Below, piece by piece: positions 1 through 10,824 of a DNA stretch of 64,000 nt (its first letter is position 1; every line of letters begins with the position of its first letter). The translations under genes were made by a program, and so were the position numbers. Under the pieces are notes generated by a model, which was not told the DNA's origin, searched no databases, and worked only from the letters and a program-made list of their open reading frames with translations. Source of the DNA: Falciphora oryzae (taxonomy: Eukaryota; Ascomycota; Sordariomycetes; Magnaporthales; Magnaporthaceae); the NCBI GenBank assembly GCA_000733355.1, contig JNVV01000001.1, positions 1,587,404 to 1,651,403 on the forward strand, read 5' to 3'.

Positions 1-902
1 TTGAAGTCGCCAGGACCCACCCAGGCGAGAAGAGAGCCTTCATGCTGGGAGACCACGATGGGAACGGCCGGGTGTTAATGGTAATTCTGTTTTAAGATCA
101 TTTCGGACGGCTGCATGGAGTTTAGGGACCCGATCATTCACGGGCGGATTAATGGCTTCGGAAGGGGATACATAAAAATGCGTTGCTTTTTCATATAAGA
201 GAAAAACATTCCAGCAGTGAAAGAACACTTGGACACACTTTATCAGTGCAGTCCCACCTGTTGCCTAGGAGTTGCACGTCGCATCTGTTTCGGGTGCCTG
301 TGTTCTGTTCGCTCTGTCGTCTGTGTTGCGGAGCAGCAATGCGGGCTCGCTTAGCATGGGTGGATGTGGTTTGAGTTGTTCACGCTTCGAGAAGACTTTG
401 AGGCAAACGATTTTGAGGTCTAATTTTTTGTGTCATTCGGCATGCAGCGAAGGACAAGCGTCACAGGCTAATCAACCAGGTGCTGGACCAGGGCCACTGG
501 GGGGCAAGGCCCAGAATTCCACCAGTGACACGGCCGCGCTGAGGGTCTGGCACGCAACACGGGCGCCAGGCCACGGACCGCGGCCCTGACGCGACCGCGT
601 GATTGCGCGCCCCACAACGCGTCAAACGCGTCGTTGAGTTCCAAGTTCAAGGGCCTGCTGCAAACACTTTAAACACGCCCACTCTGCCCCGGGGGTGTTC
701 ATTTCCCACGACAAGCGAAGAACTCCATTGCTCTTGACAATTGCCGGGCAACCACGTCTTCTGAGCATTGCGACATCCAGCAAGCATCGGAATCATCTCG
801 AGCAAGCACAACGAGAGTCTTCCATTACTTGTAACTACCACCACTTTGATCACCGAGAACCACCACCAACTTGTACCTGCCACCTGCCCGCCTCTTTCCA
901 AG
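1..902. other. Upstream region of the CDT1-like gene
   Basis: No coding sequence is supported here. The short open frames on both strands have no recognisable domain and look like chance frames. The last 100-200 bases before position 903 are C/A-rich, as in fungal 5' leaders, and probably contain the promoter and 5' UTR of the CDT1-like gene. Confidence 0.5.
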
Positions 903-2324
903 ATGCCGGGTGCAATCACCAAGCGGACGCGGTCCAACAAGGGCAAGGTCGTCCCGGCGACCTCCAAGAAGGGAGCCGCCATCCTCGCCAACTTCGCCCG
1001 CGTCTCCAAGCCGCAGTCGGCCCTCCCCAAGGACCTCGCCGTCAAGGCCGTCCCTTCCAAGCCGGCCAAGGTCGAGTCCATCGAGATTAGGATCTCGTGC
1101 TCTAAGAAGCGGAAGGTGCCGATCCAGGACGAGAACGCCAGCCCCGGCAAGGACGACTCGCAGCCGCAGCAACCGCTCGCAGCGCCCCGGAGCACCAAGC
1201 GTCGCCAGCTCGGCACCCTCCAGAACAACGTCCAGCGCCCGCAGACGCCCCGCTCGGCTGAGGATGCAGACCTCTTCGGCACCCTCGAGCGCCTCAAGCT
1301 CCAGTCCTCGCCATCCACCAAACGAACCACCGCTGCCCCTGCTCCATCACTCCCGCGGGAACTGCTAGACCTCATCAACCTGCACGCCGCCTTCACAAAG
1401 GCCCTCGCCATCCACCACGTCCACAACGGCACCGCCGCTCCCGTCGACGTCAACGAGCTGTGCCCCAGCATCACGCAAGGATGGGGCAAGCGCAAGGTCG
1501 TGCTGGAGGACGTCCGCAGGTGCATCGGCGTCCTGGCAGCAGCAAGGACTCCCAAGTCTCCAGCAGCCCAGTCTGACGTGCCATTCTTCCTCACCGACTA
1601 CGGACGCGGCAAGGTCTGCATCGAGCTCCACGCACAAGCCCCCGCGATCCTCAACGAGGCCCGCCTCAACCAGACCTTCGAAGCCAGCTTGAAGCAGCTC
1701 TGGTCGTCGAGGGCAGGCCCATCAGCCGCGGACGTCAGGCGGTTCATCGCGACCCTGCCACAAGCGCTCCTGGCCGCGTGCGAGTCGAGGGCCAAGGCGT
1801 CTGGCGTCCTTAGGAAGGGCCAGCTGACGCTGGAGGAGCTGAAGCAGAGCGTCCAGCTCAAGAAGCAGGCCGAGGCGGAGCGCAAGGCGGCCCAGAGCAG
1901 CAGCACAACGCTCACAAACGCCGACGGCTCCAAGATGAGCCTCATCGACCGCATCCGGTACAAGGAGGCGCTCAAGTCGCAGCAGGGGCCCGCCCCGACC
2001 ACGGAGGAGCTCCAGCGCAGGGCCGCCCTACAGCGTGTCGGCGATGTCGCGGCCGTCATCTCCATGCTAAGCACCGCGACCGCCATGGGCCGGAAGCGTG
2101 TCGCGTACACCATGCCCGCCATTCTCACCAAACTCAAGGACTCGCTTCAGGTCCCCATCTCTCGCGAGGAGGGCGCAGCCTGCGTCAAGCTGCTGGCAGT
2201 GGAGGTTGCGCCCGAGTGGCTCAAGGTTGTCACGATCGGAGGGAGGGATAATGTTGTTGTATTGCCGGATTTTGCGCCTAGCAAGGCTGCCATCCAGAAT
2301 CGTGTCGGTGTACTGTCTGTTTAA
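903..2324 (+). CDS. CDT1-like DNA replication licensing factor
   Basis: This single-exon gene encodes 473 residues. The N-terminal ~120 residues are basic, disordered and rich in Ser/Pro/Lys, with SP/TP sites. A first winged-helix-like region (about residues 125-260) begins near PRELLDLINLHAAF and contains the WGKRKVVLEDVRRCIGVL segment. A second, C-terminal winged-helix region (about 375-465) contains VISMLSTATAMGRKR and ends in VVLPDF. This two-domain arrangement is that of Cdt1, which loads the MCM2-7 helicase onto origins in G1 together with ORC and Cdc6. The family assignment comes from remembered motifs, not a search. I chose ATG 903 (context caagATGcc, A at -3) over the in-frame ATG at 768, because the added N-terminal stretch looks non-coding. 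Confidence 0.75.
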   Translation: MPGAITKRTRSNKGKVVPATSKKGAAILANFARVSKPQSALPKDLAVKAVPSKPAKVESIEIRISCSKKRKVPIQDENASPGKDDSQPQQPLAAPRSTKRRQLGTLQNNVQRPQTPRSAEDADLFGTLERLKLQSSPSTKRTTAAPAPSLPRELLDLINLHAAFTKALAIHHVHNGTAAPVDVNELCPSITQGWGKRKVVLEDVRRCIGVLAAARTPKSPAAQSDVPFFLTDYGRGKVCIELHAQAPAILNEARLNQTFEASLKQLWSSRAGPSAADVRRFIATLPQALLAACESRAKASGVLRKGQLTLEELKQSVQLKKQAEAERKAAQSSSTTLTNADGSKMSLIDRIRYKEALKSQQGPAPTTEELQRRAALQRVGDVAAVISMLSTATAMGRKRVAYTMPAILTKLKDSLQVPISREEGAACVKLLAVEVAPEWLKVVTIGGRDNVVVLPDFAPSKAAIQNRVGVLSV

Positions 2325-2846
2325 TGCGCGTGGATAATATGTAATACCCAGTGAAGGACGAGTTACGAGAAGATTTGAGGAACGAAATGCACACTATCCC
2401 GAAACCTGACGGTTCAGACGACAGGTTGCTTCAGATGCAATAAACTAGAGCATTTTCAGCAAAAAGGCACCAGAGAACAAGAGCAGGAGCTTGGCAGTGA
2501 TTCGAGGATAAAGTGGATTGTAATAATCATGGATGCTATGACTCTGTGGCTCATTCAAAAGAATTCTAGTCTCGGGGCCATTCTTGTCTTAACAAAAAAA
2601 AAACTCCAAGACGCCGCAATCATAACCGATGAAAATGGTAGGAAACCTGCTAAATCAGGGGCGGTTGCGGTACGCGCAAGGCCCTGTATGCACATATGAT
2701 CCCCCACGCCCCGCGCCATCCGTCAGGTCAACTAGGACCCATGTCTCTGCTCCCTCGTCCGACTGAGCTGAGGCTGCGGCCACACGTCCCCGCGCATCCT
2801 GTGTGGACAGCACCTTGGGTGAGATCCCAGCTTCAAGAGAACCCTT
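2325..2846. other. Intergenic region between convergent genes
   Basis: This spacer lies between the 3' ends of the CDT1-like gene (+) and the MBF1-like gene (-). It is moderately AT-rich and presumably holds both 3' UTRs. I see no coding sequence or RNA gene. Confidence 0.5.
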
Positions 2847-3491
2847 CTAAGGCTTCTTGGCAACTGGCTTCTTGACAGGTGTTGGCTTGTCCTCCTCCTT
2901 GAGGCCGGGGAACTTCGTGACCAGCTTGTTGCGGGATTCGGTAACACTGGCGAACTTCGACTTGCCAAAGCGCGTGCCCTTCAGGTCGCCCTTGACATAC
3001 ATTCCATATGTTTTCTGGATCTTGTTGCACGTGTCCTCGGTGACGGGCGGGTCGTTGGGTTGAGGAAACACCAGCCTGTAGGCGACACCGGCTTTCTGGG
3101 CGAATTCTGTCTGCTTGATGCCAAGGGCGCTGACCATATCCTTGAATGTCACATCCAGTGATGTGTCCTTCGGCTTCAGCTTGACGATATCGTTGGACTC
3201 GGCGACCTTGGTTTTGAACTGTCCATTCTGAGCACTGGCGGCCTATATTCGTCATAATTCCCTGTCAGAACCGGAGCGATGATGTGTCAAGAGCCCAGAC
3301 GGAGACGCAGCGGGGAAAGGAAGAGAACATACCGCGTTCGCAGCAAAGAACTCGTTTTTGGAGGTGGTGACGTTACCGGCGCGCTGGGCGGCGTTGAGGG
3401 CACTGGCGCCGCGAACGACCTTCTCGCGGGGGCCGCCGGCGCCGCCGCGGGCCCGGCTCCCAATAACGACGTCGCCGTCGACATGAGACAT
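2847..3491 (-). CDS. Divergent multiprotein-bridging factor 1 (MBF1)-like protein
   Basis: There are two exons, 3491-3333 and 3242-2847, giving 184 residues. The intron is 89 bp with donor GTATGT and acceptor ATAG, and the junction is in phase 0. The N-terminal half matches MBF1: an IGSRARGG block, then REKVVRGASALNAAQRAG, then KVAESNDIVKLKPKD. MBF1 bridges bZIP activators and TBP. The C-terminal half sits where the Cro/C1-type helix-turn-helix should be, but only FKDMVSALGIKQTEFAQKAGV resembles it. It is followed by an insertion (RLVFPQPNDPPVTEDT) and a Lys/Pro-rich tail instead of the usual short end. Canonical fungal MBF1 is about 150 residues, so this may be a diverged paralogue or a lineage variant. 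The upstream region is shared with the DUF1365 gene. Confidence 0.72.
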
Positions 3492-4576
3492 TCTGGCAGT
3501 TTATGAGATGCGGCAGTTGTTTGGAGCGGACTGAACTATGGTGGATATTGAGGGTGGGTACGTGCACAATGGTATGGTCTCTGGAGATGGGATATTGGGC
3601 TTTGATTAGGTGGAAGAAGAATGAAGTCCACCTAAATATCAGATGGGTGGCGTCCTACTGATACGTGGAAGAGGATGGAAGGGGGCGGTCTGGTGGAGTC
3701 CCCGCCTGGCTACATCGTCGGAGAAAGCGAGGCGGGATGCTGAGTCAATCGGGGACGGTTCTCACCCGGGGTTGCTCCTGCCTCCCGCCATGCTAGCACA
3801 GCCACAGCCCGCCCGTGCATCTTACTGTGATATTTTCGCCATCGCGCCTTCCAATAGTGGCCGAGGGCTCCGTGGTACAGCTGAAGCAAGTGCCCAAGCC
3901 TCTCACCCCTGTCTTGGCCCTGCCTGAGCTGTCATCGTTGCCCTCTGTCGTTCCCTGCTACCTATAGGGAGTTCTTCTTATTCTTTTAGACATCAAAACG
4001 GCACATGGCAAGACCATCGAGAAAGAGAAATTGAGCACGGTTGTCCAACAACGCCTGTTGGACCCGTGTTGATACGGAGTTTGCTCGAAAATTGCGTGTG
4101 TGATACCCAATTTGGGAAACTCTGGCAATCGGGTGGCTTCGCCGATTAGGTGCTGCACGGGTCATGTGTCCGATGGCCGGACGCAGTTTTCCTGGTGGTG
4201 TGTTGAAAAGCGGCCGAGCACTAACCCTGGTCCAAAACGTTGAGCTTTGGACTGGCTTGGAGGCCCATTTGAGAGGCCGCTCGATTATGTAACCTGGGAG
4301 CTGCTAGATCAAGACTTTCCCCTCGCCGGTACTTGTTTTGCAGCAAGCAACACACCAAAATAGATGTACCTTGAAACAACCAGTTTCACGTGCTTGGTTC
4401 ACAGCAAGCTTGACCGGTACTCTGGTACCAGTTTGCTGGAGGGAGAGCAAGTGCTGCCCGTGAACTTGAGCAGGCACCAACTCCATATCCGCATATTTAA
4501 CCGGATACATCCCAATGAGATCAAGGTGATGATCTGAGACGCTACCGATATTAGTACGCAGACTCTCAGCAGCTCA
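3492..4576. other. Divergent promoter region
   Basis: This is about 1.1 kb between the divergently transcribed MBF1-like (-) and DUF1365 (+) genes. Short open frames occur on both strands but none has protein-like features. No repeat or RNA gene was seen. Confidence 0.45.
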
Positions 4577-6514
4577 ATGGAGTGGCACCAAGTGCTACTG
4601 GTGCTGGCAAGAAGCTTGCCCAGTTTCATGGCCATTGCTTCACTTGGCCGCTTCGTCGTCTGGCCCTCCCCCACCTGCACCGGCCTCTCCTTGGGGCTGG
4701 TAGCCTGGAAATGCAGGACTCTGCTCTCCGGTTTTGTGGACGCGGCGCTTCCGGACGCTGGATGGCTCGCAGTCGCCATTCTCGGGTCCGGAATCGCCAT
4801 CTCCGCCATCCGAATCAGCGCTCTATCTGCAGCATGCACTCAAAAGCAAAGCGGGCCAGGCAAGCCCCTATTGTTTCCGAGTAGGACAACACACTCGAGA
4901 ATATTCCCCAAGAAACACTCTTTCTCATACTCGTATCTTGTGGTTGGCATCCCCGTGGGCTGGTCAGGGGCATGCGGCAGCTTGATATCCGCCGACCTGC
5001 CGTCTTCGCCCAGCTGCCTGTCATGGCTCTGGCCGGGCTCGGCTGTGGCCAAAGGGTGGTACCATGTCGATGCCGCAGACTACCTTGAGCGAGGAAACGG
5101 TCATTTGGGTCTCCGTGGCAAGCTCGATGCTTACCTCAAGTCTTTGGTGGGTGCGCGGCGTACCCTTTGTCGTTTGAGTTTGGTCACTGACTGGAGCATC
5201 TAGGGAGTCGACCCTGGGCTATATCCCAACGCTTACCTCCTGACTGCCGCCAAGTTCCTCGGCTATCATTTTAATCCGGTGTCTTTCTGGTATCTCTATG
5301 GACCAAACGATGAGATGGCGGCCATGATCCTGGAGGTCAACAACACCTTCGGCGAAAGGCGAATGTACTTCCTGCTTCCCACGGCACCAGATCACGATCG
5401 CCGAATTACCCATCCCGACGTCGTGGACAGCAAACCTTTCACGAGACTCAAACAGACATGGCCCAAGGACTTTCATGTCTCACCATTCAACTCGCGAAAA
5501 GGGTCGTACACGCTGGATGCTCACGATGTCCTCGCACCAGGCATGCAGGGCACTGGCAACATCGACATCACCATTGTGCTGCGATCTTCCAAGACGCACG
5601 GCAAACTTGTCGCCAAGATATTTTCGGACGGCCCCAGCATAGACCCCACTCAGCTGAACTTTTGGCAATGGCTCACATTTGTGGCTCGTTGGTGGTGGGT
5701 GGGATTTGTCACATTTCCCAGGATCGTCAAAGAGGCTGGCGTTCTTTTCTTCCTTAGAAAGCTCCACGTCTGGTTTCGCCCCGAGCCGCTGAAGGAGACC
5801 ATCGGACGCCAGTCCGACAAAACAGAGGGTGACCTAGAGCTCGTCTTCAGGAGGTACTTGAGGCACCTGGTGGAACAATCCGGGTCGGCTCTTGTCGTCA
5901 AGTACGTCCCAGGCGGCATTTCCGACCCGGCTGCCGAGCTTATGCTCTCGCCCTCGGTAGCACATTCCGAACCTGATGAGGTTGAGCAGCTCGAGTTCAA
6001 GGTTTTGACACCGGCTTTCTACTCGAGATTTATCCACTATGCTCACGATCTGGAGGCTCTGTTCTGCGAGCTCCGTGAAAACCACACAATATGGTTATCG
6101 AACCCGGGACTCCTTCCAAAGCTAGCTCTGAAGAAGCCATCACCACCACTCGAAGCAGCGAGCTATCTTGACTTTATCTCCTTCAAAGCTATTCAGAGGC
6201 TCCGGCGGCGACCTGAACGGATCGAGCGACCCCTCACGTCCAGCCAGACGGCCACTGGAGAGCCCTCAGCCGAAGACGTGAGGGACTTCCGTATCTCCTC
6301 CATGGATGCCTTCGTACTTTCCTCCAACGATGCGGAAATGAAGCACTCATATCGGAGCTCTACCCTCAAACTTTTTATCGCAGATAGAATGGCACTTGGC
6401 ATGGTGCCGTTGCTTGAGGCCCAGCTGTTCGTGTTGCGAATCGCCGCCATCTGGCTTGTTGCATCTCATCTAGACGCCATGATCAGATTCAGGCCGAACA
6501 TCGCTTTTTCTTAG
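4577..6514 (+). CDS. DUF1365 family membrane-associated protein
   Basis: There are two exons, 4577-5146 and 5204-6514, giving 626 residues. The 57-bp intron has donor GTGGGT and acceptor CTAG and is phase 0. The N-terminus has hydrophobic stretches, probably two membrane segments within residues 1-80. The DUF1365 core starts near PKKHSFSYSYLVVGIPVGW and continues across the junction into LYPNAYLLTAAKFLGY, then HFNPVSFWYLYG and NNTFGERRMYF. The 'GYxFNPVSFWY' box and the later KDFHVSPF box are the family signature. A strongly hydrophobic WWWVGFVTF segment follows around residue 355, and another near the C-terminus. In bacteria this family is often linked to cyclopropane-fatty-acid synthase genes, but no such gene lies nearby here. 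The biochemical function is unknown. The exon junction restores an uninterrupted family motif. Confidence 0.85.
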
Positions 6515-7227
6515 TACCAAGCTACAGAGGCCTAATTACCTAGATATATTTCTGGCATAGGTCTCCGAAGTTATCATCGATCCGCTCCTAACATATAATT
6601 CGAACGCTTTCCCTCTGTATTCAAGCCATTCTAGCAATACGCTAAATTTTGGCACGGCCTGCTTTCGTGGTTCTTTTATCTACAGCATCGCACATACAGT
6701 CTCCCAATCCCACTTCCGTATTCCTGTTCCTTTTTCCTTCCTTCTGTTTATTTCCCTTTTAACTTTTACCCCATGCAGGTTCCGAACCGACAAGCTTTCA
6801 TGGAGCATACAACTGTAGTCTGGTTATACTGGGAAGAACGCTGTGCCGCAGCTTTGCAGCCAAACCTAACAATTGCAGCATGAACATCGGAGAGGGCTAG
6901 TCCTGCATATCGTGGCCGTTGGTTCGGCCGCGGCAGAGGTGTCTCTTAGCGACTAGTCAGAGCACCACAAGTCCGATGCAACTGTGGGGATGGATAGGCG
7001 CCCGGGCGGCTGGGTGCCTGGCATGATATTTGTGCTGCTGCTGGACGAGGTTCGACCAATCGGCTTGTCCGGTGCAACGGGGCACACCGCTTCTGCTTCG
7101 GGGGAGGAGGGAAGACGGGGGGAGGGGGGAAAAGGACAAACGAGGCGGTTCAGCACTCGCCGCCATTTAATCGGTTATTCATCTGTACCCCTAGGCAAGT
7201 GGTCGATCCGCCGGCCTACAGCCGAAA
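6515..7227. other. Intergenic region before the HET gene
   Basis: The first part is an AT-rich, pyrimidine-rich 3' flank of the DUF1365 gene. A G-rich stretch follows around 7098-7135. No coding sequence is supported. Confidence 0.45.
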
Positions 7228-9940
7228 ATGCTATGTGACCTTTGCGATGGGTTGAACATGAGCACCTTGGTGGAGTTATTCGAGACCGAATTCGAAGCCC
7301 GCCACACTCCGCAGGCATTTTCAACCTGGTACCACCATCATGCATCCATACAGGAGCTTGTCAAGTCTGCCGACAGCGGTTGCGAGCTTTGTCAGTTTAT
7401 TGTGAACTGCGCTAAGCTCCATCCGCCATGGCGTCCAAAGAGGGAGGATGAGGACTCCCTATTCGATTCCTTGCAGCAGATGGAGAGGACCGATGTCAAG
7501 ATGTATCTTCAGACATCCACCTCTACCTCTAAATTTGAAGAGATCAGGATGCTTGATCTGCTGTGTGTGCAGTTCGGGCCTCCAGAACCCGATGACTATT
7601 ACGATGACGACACAGACTACAAAGAGCGATTTGCCGATCCGATGGGTCTTTATATTACTGTTCCTCAAAGTGAGTGGCTCCTCGACTTGCACGACTCCTT
7701 CGCGCTGGTAAGGCAGGTTCACGATTAAAAAAAAAAAAAAAAGACGGCACCCCGATGGCCTTAATTTTTGTCTTTAATTTATCCCAGTATTGTTCTTATA
7801 TCCTTCCCTATTCCTATATCCCTATCCGTATTCCCCTGGCGGTGGTACAGGTAATGGTGCGAACCTTTTTGCCGTGGACGAGCGAGGCTCCCAAGCTTAC
7901 GACCATGTGCTCCGCATAGGAAACGACATTCGGCTCGACCTCCGTATAGGACAACACGGTCTTTTTGTTGGGCGCTACGAGGTTGATTTGGATATGGCGT
8001 CCGACTTCAACTTCGAGATTGCGCTCCGGTGGCTTCAATACTGCTTTGAAACCCACGATTGCTGCCCACCCCAAGAGCCCGTCGAGCTGCCCACTAGGCT
8101 GATCGATATTGGAAAGGAGCCGGACTGGGCAGGCCTGCGTCTACGAGAGCCGCCCAACGGTGCCAAGAACGAATACGTCGCCCTTAGTCACTGCTGGGGG
8201 GGCCCCATTACGCCAGTCCTGACCAAGGCAAATCGGGAGAGTTTCCTCGAGCACATCTCCTTCTCAGATTTGCCGAGGAATTTCCAAGATGCCCTCTTCA
8301 TAACAAGAGAATTGGGCGGAAGATTTCTTTGGATCGACTCGCTATGCATAATTCAAGACTCTCCCGAGGACTGGGCACACGAGGCCGGTAGGATGACAGA
8401 CGTCTATCTCAACGCGGTCCTAACCATTTGCGCCGGGGCCTCGGGAGGGAGCACAGACGGCATTCTTAATCGGCACTCGAGCTTCCCTGCCGGTCAAGGA
8501 AACGAAAATGGCCCGTCGGTCGCAGATCAGCTTCGAGAGCATAGCTTCGAAATCAGAGCGTTCCCAAAGTCGTCACTAGATGGCACCACGGTCAAAATCG
8601 TCCCGGCTAGCGACAGCAACCTCTATAAGGACCTGTGCCCGGAGATGGGCGAGCAGTTTGTCCACCTCGAGTATTCAGCGTCTCTAAGCCAACGAGCATG
8701 GTGCCTGCAAGAGAAACTGCTCTCCCCGAGGAGGCTGGTATATGGAAAGAAACAGCTCTATTGGCAGTGCACGCATGGGGCTAATGCCGCTGACGGCCTC
8801 CCCGAGGGCCTCGAACAAGGTCCCCCGTTCAGCAACGGCCTCCTCTTACACTATCTTCACGATCCTGATCCGGAGTGGAGAATGCAGTCCGCCACCGACG
8901 AGAAAAACAGAAAGCGTCTCACAAGACTGAAAAAGGACTACTACGACATGGCCATAGAGTATAGCAGTCGGCAATTGAGCTACAGCCGAGATAAGTTACC
9001 AGCATTCTCTGGAATCGCCAAAATATTCCATTCACTTTTTGGCGGAACCTACCTCGCCGGGCTCTGGTCAACGGATATCCTTACCGGGCTGATGTGGTTC
9101 AATGATGGTTCCACGGAATCTCCGAGGCTAGAAGGCCACGGACCATCCTGGAGCTGGTCTTCGATGGGGGAAATTTTTCGTTTCAGCACCGTCGGCGACA
9201 GAGCCTTCGACCGGATGTGCACCTGTCCCGGCTCGCCGGACCTAGAACTCTTGGGCCACGAGATGTGCCTGCAAGAGCCGAGCAATATATACGGAGAGCT
9301 CACTTGTGGCAGGCTCATCGTTAGGGGCTATACCAAAAAGCTTATAACGATCAATAAGCAGTTCTGGACCCTGCCTGTGCAGAAAGATCTCTATGATCCC
9401 ACATACGTATTTTGGGATGATATTTGGTTGACTGGCGAATGCATCTTCCGAGCAGTACGAGGTGGCGAGGATGTGCTGATACTAGTATTTGACGAGGGCG
9501 AGGGCATGGATGGGGGGGACCTTGCGAACACGGAGGAAGAGGAATTTCTCCTTCTTTTTGTGGCTACGACCACGAAGCACAGCTGCCAGACCGAACCGGA
9601 AAACGGCCAAGCCGCTATGGAGGCAGAGTCTCTGGAGACTATTATGAGCGATGCCTTGTGGATATGGGCAGAAGCATCGGAACAAGGAGATGAAAAAGAG
9701 AAGGAACAGGAACAGGAACAGGAACAGGAACAGGCGGGGGAGAGCAAAGATCCAGAGGGCAAAGTGGACGAGGCGATGGATGCGGAGAAAGATGGTACAA
9801 ATTATCAATGTCTGGCCCTGAGGCGGGATATCAACAGGGGCCCCAACGTCTACAGGAGAGCCGGCCTGGCTATCGTAAAGCTGGATTTCTCATGGGATGG
9901 TATTCGGAGCTGGAAAAGCGAAGTAATCACGCTAGTGTAA
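7228..9940 (+). CDS. HET (heterokaryon incompatibility) domain protein
   Basis: There are two exons, 7228-7669 and 7851-9940, giving 843 residues. The 181-bp intron is phase 1, with donor GTGAGT and acceptor TACAG, and carries a 16-A run at 7727-7742. The N-terminus has two CxxC pairs (Cys3/6 and Cys52/55), a cysteine pattern often seen ahead of HET domains. The HET domain spans about residues 256-440: YVALSHCWGG, then FLWIDSLCIIQD, then DVYLNAVLTICAGAS, then SQRAWCLQEKLLSPR. HET domains drive a cell-death reaction after fusion of incompatible hyphae. The long C-terminal half is less conserved. It includes an acidic Glu/Gln region encoded by five exact gaacag units at 9704-9733, a likely length polymorphism. 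No NACHT/WD40 partner is fused. The recognition partner cannot be told from sequence. Confidence 0.88.
9704..9733 (+). repeat. Coding hexanucleotide repeat, (gaacag)x5
   Basis: Five exact tandem copies of gaacag encode alternating Glu-Gln inside the C-terminal part of the HET-domain protein. In-frame 6-bp units can expand or contract without breaking the frame. Confidence 0.9.
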
Positions 9941-10824
9941 TATTATAAATATGGCACCCCAGAATGTAGGAAAAGGGGAGAGATAGGAAGGAAACGAAAT
10001 AGGAAAAGGAAAGGATTAGGCAACTGTCCCGACTACCCTTCTTAGGCGCCCAATACAACCTCAGCTTCCACTTCAAGCCGTCGGTTTTGAAATCCCAAGA
10101 CGACGACGGCGCCTCAATTCCGGGACTCTAACAACCACATTACAGCCCACCTTCCGCCTCTGAGCTAGCGGACCTGGGATTTTATACCGATACACCCTCG
10201 GCTTCCACTCCCAGTCAGCAGCCTCAGAATCCCAGGACGGCAACACCACCTCGACTACAAGATTCTAAAACAATCGCCTCGCACTCTATCTTCCACTTCA
10301 ATTGCTGGTCGGGAGAATGTGCAGATGAAAGAGTATTCACTGTTGAATTGGTTTCTGTGGTGCAGTTTGTTGTTCGTCTCAGCACCAGAGGGGGTATTTA
10401 TTATACAATGCGTCTGCTCGTGTCTTTTCGGGACTGTGGGATATCTTGGAAGCAAAATTAGGTATTGAAGGAAAAATAAACGGAGAGGTGTTCCAACTTG
10501 AAACTGCAGACGGAGGTGATTCTGGGTCAGATATCACGCCGTGTATCCGGTCAAGGCATGTGGCCCCCTCGAAGGATCAAGACCCGATCCCCTACAGAGT
10601 TTCTGACAAAGGGGTTTGTTAAGCGTGATGCGGTAGGGAAGAGAACCATAAAAGCAGCCTACGCCAAGATGCGACGGGAAGGCTTGGGTGGCTCGGATAT
10701 GTTGGGAAGACGATCGAATTATATGTTGGTAGCTATCAGCCTAGTTTCTTGCATGTGCACAAATTTCGCCCAAACTCCAACTTTATTCCGAAACAACAAC
10801 GTGGTTCTCTTTCCACGGCTCCTC
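9941..10824. other. Intergenic region with a diverged direct repeat
   Basis: This is the spacer between the 3' ends of the HET gene (+) and the amidohydrolase gene (-). It contains two related stretches of about 65-70 bp (near 10055-10125 and 10188-10258). Read on the minus strand, each encodes a short peptide of the pattern SWD...W(E/K)WK.R.Y. No complete gene could be assembled around them. The rest looks non-coding. Confidence 0.4.

Noticed and set aside
4399..4839. A 146-codon minus-strand frame
   Set aside because: Antisense to exon 1 of the DUF1365 gene, whose plus-strand product contains the family motif.
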